Positions 7,081 through 13,744 of a DNA stretch of 41,787 nt are shown here, in pieces. A program made the translations under genes and the position numbers. Source of the stretch: Candidatus Shapirobacteria bacterium (GTDB lineage Bacteria; Patescibacteriota; Microgenomatia; UBA12405; UBA6130); NCBI GenBank assembly GCA_027039485.1, contig JALWDZ010000011.1, positions 1 to 41,787 on the forward strand, read 5' to 3'. Each line of letters opens with the position of its first letter. Position 1 is the first letter of the stretch. The notes under the pieces are model-generated. The model saw nothing but the letters and a program-made list of their open reading frames with translations, had not been told where the DNA came from and searched no databases.

Positions 7081-8474
7081 AGAGAAAGAAAGTTTATATC
7101 ATCGGGATTGTGGGAACTATTGGCACCGGTTTGGCACGAGCTTTTAAGAAAGCTGGCTGGGAGGTTAGCGGTTCAGACCAGGAAAATGTTTTTCCACCGC
7201 TAACGACTGCTTTGCAACGGGCAAAAATCCCTTTCTATCGGGGTTATAGCGCCGACCATGTTCCCCAGAATGCTGATTTAGTCTTGGTAGGGGGTAGTGC
7301 TTTAGTAATTGATCGCCGCAACCCGGAATATTTACAGGCGCAGAAATATCATTTGCCTATTCTTAGTCATGCTGAGGCAATAGCCCGTTTCGTGGTTAAG
7401 AAGAATTCTTTGGTAGTGGCCGGTAGTTACGGCAAGACAACGATTACCTCTCTGCTGGTAGCTATTTTAAAGGCGGCCCATTATCAGCCGGCATATATGA
7501 TTGGTGGCTGGCCGCTTAACCGTTGGTCTTCGCTAGCCTTTTCGGAAAGCAACTGGTCGGTGGTAGAGGGCGATGAATATTGGGTTAATCCGGAAAAGCC
7601 GCAGGCAAAATTTTTTCTTTATCGGCCCCGTTATCTTCTGATTACTGCAGCCCATTGGGAGCATCCCGATGTTTATCCCCAACCAGCCCTTTATTACCAA
7701 GCCTTTCGCAAACTAGCAGATTCGGTTCCCAATGACGGTTTGGTCGTGGCTAATTATTTTGGCGAGCACCTAGATTTTCTCCGTTCTCGGCCCCGGGTAG
7801 TTTGGTATTCTGGCAAAAAAGGCAAGGGTAATTGCTTTTTGGCAGCCTGGCAGCCATCTTCGCGGGGGATGCAACTAAAAGTGAACTGTCAGAGTGCTAA
7901 GGTTAATCTTCAATCTCCCCTTCTAGGCAAACATAATGCCGAAAATATTGTCGCGGCGGCGACTATGGCTCATTATTTGGGCATTAGCTGGCCGGCGATT
8001 AAAAAAGCGATTAGTAGAGCTAAGGGGGTGAAAAGGCGACTAGAAAATCAAGGAACTGTTGGGGGAATTACAATTTTTGAGGATTTTTCCCAAACTCCAC
8101 CGCGAATCAAAGCGGCTTTGCAAGCCTTACGGGACCATTTTCCCCGGCAGCGGATTCTAGTAATTTTTTACCCCCACTATAGCGGCTGGCGGGATAGGTC
8201 TATTTTAAGGGAGATAAAGGGGATTTTTAGTTTAGCTGATAAAGTTTGGCTGACGCGAGTTCATTTTGACCGCCGGCCGGCAGCAGAAAGGGTAACCGGG
8301 TCATTAATTATCAAAGCTTTGGGGAGCCCAAATGTTGAGTATTGTCCCGATGACCAAATTCTCGAAAAGGAAGTTAAGCAAGAACTTCGGTCTGGCGATG
8401 TTTTAGTCTTTATGTCCTCGGGCGGCTTGCGAGGCTTAAAGCAAAAAGTTATTAGTTTTTTAAGGCATCGTTAA
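7077..8474 (+). CDS. mpl: Mpl-type Mur ligase (UDP-MurNAc:peptide ligase)
   Basis: This 465-aa Mur ligase looks more like Mpl than MurC. It has IIGIVGTIGTGLARAF, then NVFPPLTTAL (Mpl has NVYPPMSTLL), P-loop AGSYGKTTITSLL, VEGDEYW (Mpl EADEYD), PRYLLITAAHWEHPDVY and the C-terminal GDVLVFMSSGGLRGLKQKV. Mpl joins a ready-made murein tripeptide to UDP-MurNAc, a recycling reaction, whereas MurC adds L-Ala. Here the usual THGKT is SYGKT and the DDFAHHP motif is EDFSQTP, so substrate preference may have shifted. It overlaps neighbours by 4 and 1 nt. No other MurC is in the window, so it may also serve as MurC. Confidence 0.75.
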   Translation: MKRKKVYIIGIVGTIGTGLARAFKKAGWEVSGSDQENVFPPLTTALQRAKIPFYRGYSADHVPQNADLVLVGGSALVIDRRNPEYLQAQKYHLPILSHAEAIARFVVKKNSLVVAGSYGKTTITSLLVAILKAAHYQPAYMIGGWPLNRWSSLAFSESNWSVVEGDEYWVNPEKPQAKFFLYRPRYLLITAAHWEHPDVYPQPALYYQAFRKLADSVPNDGLVVANYFGEHLDFLRSRPRVVWYSGKKGKGNCFLAAWQPSSRGMQLKVNCQSAKVNLQSPLLGKHNAENIVAAATMAHYLGISWPAIKKAISRAKGVKRRLENQGTVGGITIFEDFSQTPPRIKAALQALRDHFPRQRILVIFYPHYSGWRDRSILREIKGIFSLADKVWLTRVHFDRRPAAERVTGSLIIKALGSPNVEYCPDDQILEKEVKQELRSGDVLVFMSSGGLRGLKQKVISFLRHR

Positions 8475-9793
8475 TGGCGCAGTTCGTTATTCATAGCCAA
8501 AAGCCATTACGTGGCGAAGTAGTTATCCGCGGGGCGAAAAATTCTGGTTTTAAATTGCTCATTGCTTCGCTTTTTGGCCGCCAAGAATCTCTTTTTAGTA
8601 ACCTGACTAAAGCCGGCGAAACAAAAATTACCCTCTCCCTTATTAAGTATTTGGGGGCTGATTTCCGTTGGGTTGGTGAACATAGCGTCTTGGTAAATCC
8701 CCAAAATCTACAACATAGCCAGTTGCCGTTAGGAGTAGGCCGGGAAACGCGGGCAAGCATTCTTTTTGTTCCCGTTTTGCTTTACCGTTTTGGTCGGGCC
8801 CGGGTACCCTGGCCTGGTGGCGATAAAATTGGCCGCCGGCCTTTGGATCGCCATTTGGCCGGTTTGCAAAAGATGGGCGTCCAGATTAAACAAGGCGAGC
8901 AATTTTTAGAATTTACCGCTCCTCACCGCTTGCAGGGAGTCCGTTATCGCTTTGCTAAAAACACCCATACCGGCACCGATACTCTTTTGATGGCTGCCCT
9001 CTGGGCAGAAGGGGAAACGGTTTTAGAAAATGCTGCTGCCGAACCGGAAGTTGACGACCTTATCAGTTTTCTTAATAAAATTGGTGGTCGGGTAAAACGA
9101 ATTGCCCCAAGGATGATTGTGATCCAAGGGCGACGCCAATTTCGCGGAGCCGAGCATGTGGTCATTCCTGATCGCAATGAAGCGGTCACTTTTGCCTGTG
9201 CTGCTTTAGGGACTCGGGGGGAAATAGATATTTTTAATATCAACCCCAACCATCTTTATGCGTTTATTGAACAGCTACGGATGATTGGAGCCGGACTAGA
9301 AATTGGCGTTAATGAAATGAAAGTAACCTGGCGGGAAAAGTTGCGGGCAAGCAAAATTGAAACAGCCCCTTACCCCGGCTTTATGACCGATTGGCAAGCT
9401 TTGTGGTCAGTTTTGATGACCCAGGCCTGGGGCACAAGCGAGGTGGTTGAACGCATTTTCCCTTACCGCTTCCAATATGTGCCCTATTTGCAGAAGATGG
9501 GCGCCAAGATAAAATTTTTTCAACCTCAGGTAAATGATCCGGCGAGTTATTATAATTTTAATCTTGAGGATGACCGCCCGGAATTTTTCCACGGCATTCA
9601 CATTAGTGGCCCTAGCCATTTACAAGGTATAACTATGAAGGTAAATGATATTCGGGCCGGGGCGACATTGACTTTGGCGGCATTGATGGCTAAAGGGAAA
9701 AGCGTTTTACAGCAGGCGGAAAAGATAGACCGCGGCTATGAGCACCTAGCTAAGCGCCTCCAGCAATTGGGGGGTGATATCATTAGAGTATGA
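8474..9793 (+). CDS. murA: UDP-GlcNAc 1-carboxyvinyltransferase MurA
   Basis: MurA transfers enolpyruvate from PEP to UDP-GlcNAc, the first committed step of peptidoglycan synthesis. The 439-aa product has the substrate-binding RGAKNSGFK (K22, N23), the active-site loop PWPGGDKIGRRPLD, and FMTDWQALWSVLMTQA near the C-terminal half. The loop residue that is Cys115 in E. coli is Asp117 here; Asp at this site is known from Mycobacterium and Chlamydia MurA and gives fosfomycin insensitivity. It shares one base with the mpl stop (TAATG) and overlaps murF by 4 nt. Confidence 0.92.
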   Translation: MAQFVIHSQKPLRGEVVIRGAKNSGFKLLIASLFGRQESLFSNLTKAGETKITLSLIKYLGADFRWVGEHSVLVNPQNLQHSQLPLGVGRETRASILFVPVLLYRFGRARVPWPGGDKIGRRPLDRHLAGLQKMGVQIKQGEQFLEFTAPHRLQGVRYRFAKNTHTGTDTLLMAALWAEGETVLENAAAEPEVDDLISFLNKIGGRVKRIAPRMIVIQGRRQFRGAEHVVIPDRNEAVTFACAALGTRGEIDIFNINPNHLYAFIEQLRMIGAGLEIGVNEMKVTWREKLRASKIETAPYPGFMTDWQALWSVLMTQAWGTSEVVERIFPYRFQYVPYLQKMGAKIKFFQPQVNDPASYYNFNLEDDRPEFFHGIHISGPSHLQGITMKVNDIRAGATLTLAALMAKGKSVLQQAEKIDRGYEHLAKRLQQLGGDIIRV

Positions 9794-11052
9794 TTGATAT
9801 CCGGCGGGATTACCGTTTTTATACCCACTTACCTTTTGGCAAGCGCTTTTACCACCTAGGGCGAAGATATTTGGCTAAATTATGGGCCAGGTTCCATCAT
9901 CCTCGAGGAGTGGTAATGATTACCGGCAGTTACGGCAAAACCTCGACTGCTTATGTTTTGGGGGAGACCTTAAAACGGGCCGGCGGCGCTTTGGTGACTG
10001 ATCGCAATCTGGATACAATTTTCAATTTACCGCAAACGCTTTTGCATTGGCGTTGGCCGCCCTGGCTAGTGCTAGAAACCGGCATCGATCATCCCCAAGA
10101 AATGGATTTCCATCTCCGTTTGGTTAAGCCAACCACAGTCATCTTTACCGGGGTGGTCCCTGTTCATGCTGATGAGCAATTGCTGGGATCCAAAATGGGG
10201 ATCTGGCAAGAAAAAACAAAATTAATTCGGGCCTTGCCGGCCAATGGCTTGCTTATTTATAATTTTGATGACCTTTTAGCTCGTCATGCGGCTCGACTTT
10301 TCTCGGGCCCAAAGAGAAGCTATTCCCTTAAGAAAGGAAAAGGAGATTACTGGCTGGTTAAAAGTAAAGTTACTCCTCAAGGCAGCCAGTTTTGGTTAGC
10401 GACTTCTTCGCGATTGCCAATAAGAATAAAAACGCCCCTTTTGGGAAAGCATTTTGCCCAATCGTTTTTAGCTGCTTTAGCTTTTTTAGATTTTTACCAT
10501 TTACCGCCGTCACTTTTGGTAGATACTGCTCGCCAGCTTAAGCCTTTGCCGGGGCGTTTGTCGTTGCAGCCCTTCCTTAATGGCAGCTGGCTCTTAGATG
10601 ACAGCCGGCGGTCTAACCCCGCATCAGCCAAAGCTGGCTTAACTCTGGTGGCTACTTTAAAACCACATTACCAGCGCCTTATTGTGGTTATGGGAGAGAT
10701 GGGAGAATTAGGCCGTTATGCCCGGCAAGAACACCGGCGGCTGGGACGCCAATTGGCCAAATTAAAACCGGATATCTTGATTGGTATTGGCCCCTTGATG
10801 CGCTTAGCCCTTAAAGAAGCAGAAGGAGTTACTGCTATTTGGGCTAATGACCCCGCCACGGCTGGAGAATTATTCTTGAAGGAATATTCTCCCCGGAAGG
10901 GCGATCTTTTTTACCTTAAGGCTTCCCTTTTGCGCCATTTAGAACGCTTCCGTTATGTGTTAGAGGGAAGGAAAGTCGCCTGTCGGCGGCCTGTTTGCCA
11001 TTATTATCACGATTGCTCGCAATGTGATAAACTGAATGAAGAAAGGGGGTGA
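9790..11052 (+). CDS. murF: MurF-type Mur ligase with cysteine-rich tail
   Basis: MurF joins D-Ala-D-Ala to the UDP-MurNAc-tripeptide. The 420-aa product has ITGSYGKTSTAYVLGETL (P-loop, residues about 45-62), LETGIDHPQEMD, HFAQSFLAALA and WLLDDSRRSNPASAKAGL, which matches the MurF motif DDSYNANPxSM. The N-terminal UDP-binding domain appears short. The last 30 residues hold four cysteines (C-x4-C-x5-C-x2-C, VACRRPVCHYYHDCSQC) with nearby histidines, which is not a usual MurF feature and could bind zinc. Only 6 nt separate its stop from the next start codon. Confidence 0.8.
   Translation: MIDIRRDYRFYTHLPFGKRFYHLGRRYLAKLWARFHHPRGVVMITGSYGKTSTAYVLGETLKRAGGALVTDRNLDTIFNLPQTLLHWRWPPWLVLETGIDHPQEMDFHLRLVKPTTVIFTGVVPVHADEQLLGSKMGIWQEKTKLIRALPANGLLIYNFDDLLARHAARLFSGPKRSYSLKKGKGDYWLVKSKVTPQGSQFWLATSSRLPIRIKTPLLGKHFAQSFLAALAFLDFYHLPPSLLVDTARQLKPLPGRLSLQPFLNGSWLLDDSRRSNPASAKAGLTLVATLKPHYQRLIVVMGEMGELGRYARQEHRRLGRQLAKLKPDILIGIGPLMRLALKEAEGVTAIWANDPATAGELFLKEYSPRKGDLFYLKASLLRHLERFRYVLEGRKVACRRPVCHYYHDCSQCDKLNEERG
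11039..11052 (+). promoter_or_regulatory. Long Shine-Dalgarno (AAGAAAGGGGGTGA)
   Basis: This purine run lies 6 nt before the ATG at 11059 and overlaps the end of murF. The same AGAAAGGGGGTGA string precedes the genes at 30541 and 28385 (minus). It differs from the textbook AGGAGGTGA by having G in place of the central A. Confidence 0.75.
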
Positions 11053-11058
11053 GACATT

Positions 11059-11316
11059 ATGCCACCACTTGATTTGAATGATGCTCTAGCAATGGGCGAC
11101 AAAGAAAAAAATTTGGCCCGGGCACGGCAATCGCTGATCGAAGAGTTGGATGCGATTAACCTTTATGAAGAACGGATTCAAGCTACCCAAGATGAAGAAT
11201 TGAAGAAAGTGCTAGCTCATAATCGGGATGAGGAAAAAGAACACGCCGCAATGCTTATTGAGTATTTGCGCCATCACGATCCTGTTTTCGAGCGGAAGTT
11301 TACAGAGCACGATTGA
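11059..11316 (+). CDS. Encapsulated-ferritin (EncFtn) family protein
   Basis: EncFtn proteins are short two-helix ferritin-like ferroxidases that form a ring of dimers and are normally packed in encapsulin shells. The 85-aa product has EELDAINLYEERI and LAHNRDEEKEHAAMLIEYLR, closely matching the family consensus. E29, E59 and H62 keep the exact spacing of the iron ligands E32, E62 and H65 of the Rhodospirillum rubrum protein, and Y36 matches Y39. The chain stops soon after helix 2 with no encapsulin-targeting tail, and no encapsulin gene is in the window. It may detoxify iron and peroxide as a free protein. A strong Shine-Dalgarno suggests high expression. Confidence 0.8.
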   Translation: MPPLDLNDALAMGDKEKNLARARQSLIEELDAINLYEERIQATQDEELKKVLAHNRDEEKEHAAMLIEYLRHHDPVFERKFTEHD

Positions 11317-11400
11317 GAATAACGGGTAAATATTGAGGATCGAGTGAACACTCACTCTATCAGGGAAGTGGGCGAGTTCAATATAACGAGAATAAAAACA
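11317..11400. other. Intergenic, weak inverted repeat
   Basis: A 7-bp inverted repeat ATATTGA/TCAATAT (11330-11336 and 11378-11384) encloses a smaller GAGTG/CACTC repeat. There is no U-tract, so termination is not clearly supported. No gene is seen. Confidence 0.35.
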
Positions 11401-11655
11401 CTAAATCATAACAACCAAACAAATTCTAATTACAAAAATCCTAAATCCTAAACTCTAAACAATGTTCAAATGACCAAAATTCAAATGTTCAAAACGTTTC
11501 TTTTTTTCTTCTTTCTTCTCTGTTTTTGGTCATTTGATCATTTGGTAATTTGGTTATTGTTTAGGATTTGGGTCATTAGGATTTAGGATTTGCCCCGACG
11601 TTCGTCGGGGCAGGTTTGGAATTTGGTATTTGGTGCTTGTGATTTGGAATTTAAC
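11401..11655. repeat. Dispersed repeat copy 2 forming a long imperfect inverted repeat
   Basis: The right half (11523-11655) repeats the words of the element at 144-258 and contains a perfect palindrome at 11592-11611 (GCCCCGACG, TT, CGTCGGGGC) followed by CAGGTTTG. The left half (11401-11495) carries the same AT-rich words in inverted order (for example AAATCCTAAATCCTAAACTC and CAAATGACCAAAATTC). Together they form an imperfect inverted repeat of about 255 bp around a pyrimidine-rich centre. It lies between the encapsulated-ferritin gene and mraY, splitting the dcw cluster. No coding potential of its own is seen. Confidence 0.75.
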
Positions 11656-11661
11656 CATTGG

Positions 11662-11670
11662 TGTTATACT
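11662..11670 (+). promoter_or_regulatory. mraY promoter, extended -10
   Basis: TGTTATACT (hexamer TATACT at 11665-11670) ends 5 nt before the mraY ATG, predicting a leaderless transcript. It starts the second half of the dcw cluster directly after the repeat element. No strong -35 is seen. Confidence 0.6.
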
Positions 11671-11675
11671 AATTT

Positions 11676-12713
11676 ATGGAATTCATTTACTTTGGTTTGG
11701 TGTTGTTTTCCTTTTTTGCCAATTCATTGCTTTTCATTCCTTTTATTAACCTTCTTTATCGTTGGCATTTTGTCCGCCGCCGGCAAATTACCCGTGACTT
11801 CCAAAACAAGCGGGCGGTCATTTTTGACAAGCTCCATGCCCACAAAGCAGGGACGCCGGTGGGTGGTGGCCTTTTAATGGTAATTACCATCTTAAGCTTG
11901 CAGTTTGTTCTTTTGCCAGTTTTAAAAATCTACCGCCACCGGGGTTTTTATACTGCTTACCCTCTAGTAGATGAGGCAAACATTGTTTTTTTTACTATGA
12001 TTTCTTTTGGTGTTTTAGGTCTTTATGATGACCTGATGAAGTTTTTTGGATTTGAAAAGACAGGGTTCTTTGGCTTGCGAATGAGGCATAAGTTTTTGCT
12101 CCAATGGGCTCTGGCTTTTATAGTTGCCGCCATGCTCTATTTTAATTTGGGTATTAATTTTATTTATTTGCCTTTTTATCGGGCGGTTTATCTAGGTTAC
12201 GGTTATATTTTTTTGGCGGCCACTTTAATTGTTTGGCTGGCTAACGCTTTTAATATTACCGATGGTTTGGATGGTCTTTCGAACGGTTTGCTTTTAATTT
12301 TTCTCTTGGCCTTTTGGGTAATTGCTTTCCAGTCGTTTGATACTTTTTTGGGAGTTTTTATTGCCCTTTGGGTGGGGGCAGTTCTAGCTTTCCTTTATTT
12401 TAATGTTGCTCCCGCCCGACTTACTTTAGGTGATATCGGGGCATTAGCCTTTGGGGCCACTATTGCTGTTATTGGTCTTTTGACGGGTAAAATTGTTGCC
12501 GTCTTGATTGTGGGCATGGTTTTTAATTTGGAGGGGCTTTCCAGTTTGTTGCAAATTCTTAGCAAGGCGTGGCGGCACCGCAAAATTTTTCCGGCCGCAC
12601 CGCTTCATCTTTGGCTGCAGTATCGCGGCTGGCCAGAAACAAAAATTGTAATGCGCGCCTGGATTGTGGGAATAGTTTTTGCCTTTCTAGGCCTTTGGTT
12701 ATCTTTTATTTAG
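11676..12713 (+). CDS. mraY: Phospho-N-acetylmuramoyl-pentapeptide transferase MraY
   Basis: MraY moves phospho-MurNAc-pentapeptide onto undecaprenyl phosphate in the membrane to make lipid I. The 345-aa product has about ten membrane helices and the family motifs DKLHAHKAGTPVGGGLLM, LGLYDDLMKFFG (Asp pair), NAFNITDGLDGL and LTLGDIGALAFG. The C-terminal MAPIHHHFE motif reads AAPLHLWLQ, so only the first of the three histidines is kept, while the flanking GWPETKIVMRAWI is normal. The ATG at 11676 is set by the -10 just upstream. The gene after it on the same strand starts 197 nt later, with a small minus-strand gene between. Confidence 0.9.
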   Translation: MEFIYFGLVLFSFFANSLLFIPFINLLYRWHFVRRRQITRDFQNKRAVIFDKLHAHKAGTPVGGGLLMVITILSLQFVLLPVLKIYRHRGFYTAYPLVDEANIVFFTMISFGVLGLYDDLMKFFGFEKTGFFGLRMRHKFLLQWALAFIVAAMLYFNLGINFIYLPFYRAVYLGYGYIFLAATLIVWLANAFNITDGLDGLSNGLLLIFLLAFWVIAFQSFDTFLGVFIALWVGAVLAFLYFNVAPARLTLGDIGALAFGATIAVIGLLTGKIVAVLIVGMVFNLEGLSSLLQILSKAWRHRKIFPAAPLHLWLQYRGWPETKIVMRAWIVGIVFAFLGLWLSFI

Positions 12714-12714
12714 A

Positions 12715-12876
12715 TTATTTTTCTTCCTCAACGATTTTGGTTTTTAGAGGATCAACAGAAGTTATTTCCAATTCGGTACCGCAATATTGGCATTCAATAA
12801 TATCGCCTACCCCAAGAGTATTAAGATCGATTTCAATAGGATGGTGACAGTCAGGGCATTTAATTATTTTCTTCAT
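12715..12876 (-). CDS. LysW-like zinc-ribbon protein (53 aa)
   Basis: LysW is the amino-group carrier protein of the Thermus and archaeal lysine/arginine pathways: ATP-grasp enzymes attach substrates to its C-terminal Glu. This 53-aa product has C7-P-D-C10 and C29-Q-Y-C32-G (zinc ribbon), acidic strands, LGVGDIIEC and the family hallmark GTELEITSVDPL. It aligns almost without gaps to LysW from the first CPxC to the DPL motif. The tail ends in VEEEK and lacks the EDWGE end that carries the substrate, so it may be a structural relative with another role. It faces away from the PLP/ATP-grasp genes (34-bp gap) and ends 1 bp after the mraY stop. Confidence 0.78.
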   Translation of the reverse strand: MKKIIKCPDCHHPIEIDLNTLGVGDIIECQYCGTELEITSVDPLKTKIVEEEK

Positions 12877-12910
12877 TTTTAGGTTATAATAACTTAGCTA
12901 CATTGTAACA
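12877..12910. promoter_or_regulatory. Divergent promoter region between lysW-like gene and PLP-enzyme gene
   Basis: The symmetric string TTATAATAA (12884-12892) supplies a -10 on both strands: TATAAT rightward at 12885-12890 and TATTAT leftward at 12891-12886, the latter 9 nt from the lysW-like ATG. A perfect inverted repeat CATTGT-A-ACAATG (12901-12913) covers the start codon of the rightward gene and could be an operator. This suggests the two genes are co-regulated. Confidence 0.45.
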
Positions 12911-13744
12911 ATGAAAGTTTTGAAAAGCAAGAAAACGCCCCTCATTTTGAAACACGGCTTGTACTTAAAGCGTGAAGACCAGCAGCCTTCAGGTTCGGTT
13001 AAAGATAGGGGAATGATTGCCCAGTTAACCCATTTGCCACCAGGCAGGCGAGAAGTAGTTATCAGTTCTTCGGGTAATGCGGGAATTAGTTTGGCCTATT
13101 GGGGGCGGCGCCTGGGATTGACGGCCCATATTTTTGTTAGCCCTAAACTTCCTTCCGAAAAAAAAGAACGTCTGCAAAAATTAGGGGCTAAGATTCATAT
13201 CTCCCCACGGGCTTTAAGCGAAAGCATCCGCTTTGCCCGCCGCTATCATTTTCCCCACCTGCGTCAATCAATCAGCGTTTGGGCAAGAAATGGTTTTCGT
13301 TCGCTGGGAGAAGAGCTAAGGGATGAAAGTGCCCCGGAGGCCATTTTCTTTCCGGTTAGCAGCGGCACGACTATGTTGGGAGTAAGCGAGGCCTGGGCTG
13401 ACAGCAAAAAGAAGCCCGTCTTTGTTTTGGTTCAGACAGCTGGCCATTGTCCTCTGGCGCGCCATTTAGTGCCCTGTCCGCCAAGAGAAAAGAACACTTT
13501 GGCAACGGCCTTGGTAGCTAAATATATTCCCTGCCAGAAGGAAATTTTAACTTTAGTTAAAAGTTACGGCCAGGCAGTGGTGGTGCGAAATGCAGAAATA
13601 GGAGCTGCTTGGCAATGGTTAAGGCAGGAAGGGATTGTCACTTCTTTTGAAGGAGCGGCAGCGGTGGCTGCTGCTTGGCAAATAAAGGCTACTCGGCGCT
13701 GGCAACGTCCAGTTTGTTTATTGACAGGAAAGTACTATGGTTGA
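12911..13744 (+). CDS. PLP-dependent enzyme, fold type II (threonine synthase-like)
   Basis: The 277-aa product is a small member of the tryptophan synthase beta / threonine synthase / cysteine synthase superfamily. It shows the PLP lysine in PSGSVKDRG (K31), the phosphate-binding loop SSSGNAGIS (residues 52-60), SSGTTMLGV near residue 150 and the C-terminal SFEGAAAVAAAW and LLTGKYYG typical of threonine synthase. These enzymes do beta- or gamma-replacement or elimination on hydroxy-amino acids. It is shorter than threonine synthase (usually over 350 aa). It overlaps the ATP-grasp gene by 8 nt, so the two likely act in one pathway; their place between mraY and ftsW suggests cell-wall amino acid supply. 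The true substrate is unknown. Confidence 0.75.
   Translation: MKVLKSKKTPLILKHGLYLKREDQQPSGSVKDRGMIAQLTHLPPGRREVVISSSGNAGISLAYWGRRLGLTAHIFVSPKLPSEKKERLQKLGAKIHISPRALSESIRFARRYHFPHLRQSISVWARNGFRSLGEELRDESAPEAIFFPVSSGTTMLGVSEAWADSKKKPVFVLVQTAGHCPLARHLVPCPPREKNTLATALVAKYIPCQKEILTLVKSYGQAVVVRNAEIGAAWQWLRQEGIVTSFEGAAAVAAAWQIKATRRWQRPVCLLTGKYYG

Noticed and set aside
11590-11877. 95-codon plus-strand frame crossing the repeat and the mraY start
   Set aside because: It is out of frame with mraY, which has clear family motifs, and begins inside the palindromic repeat.
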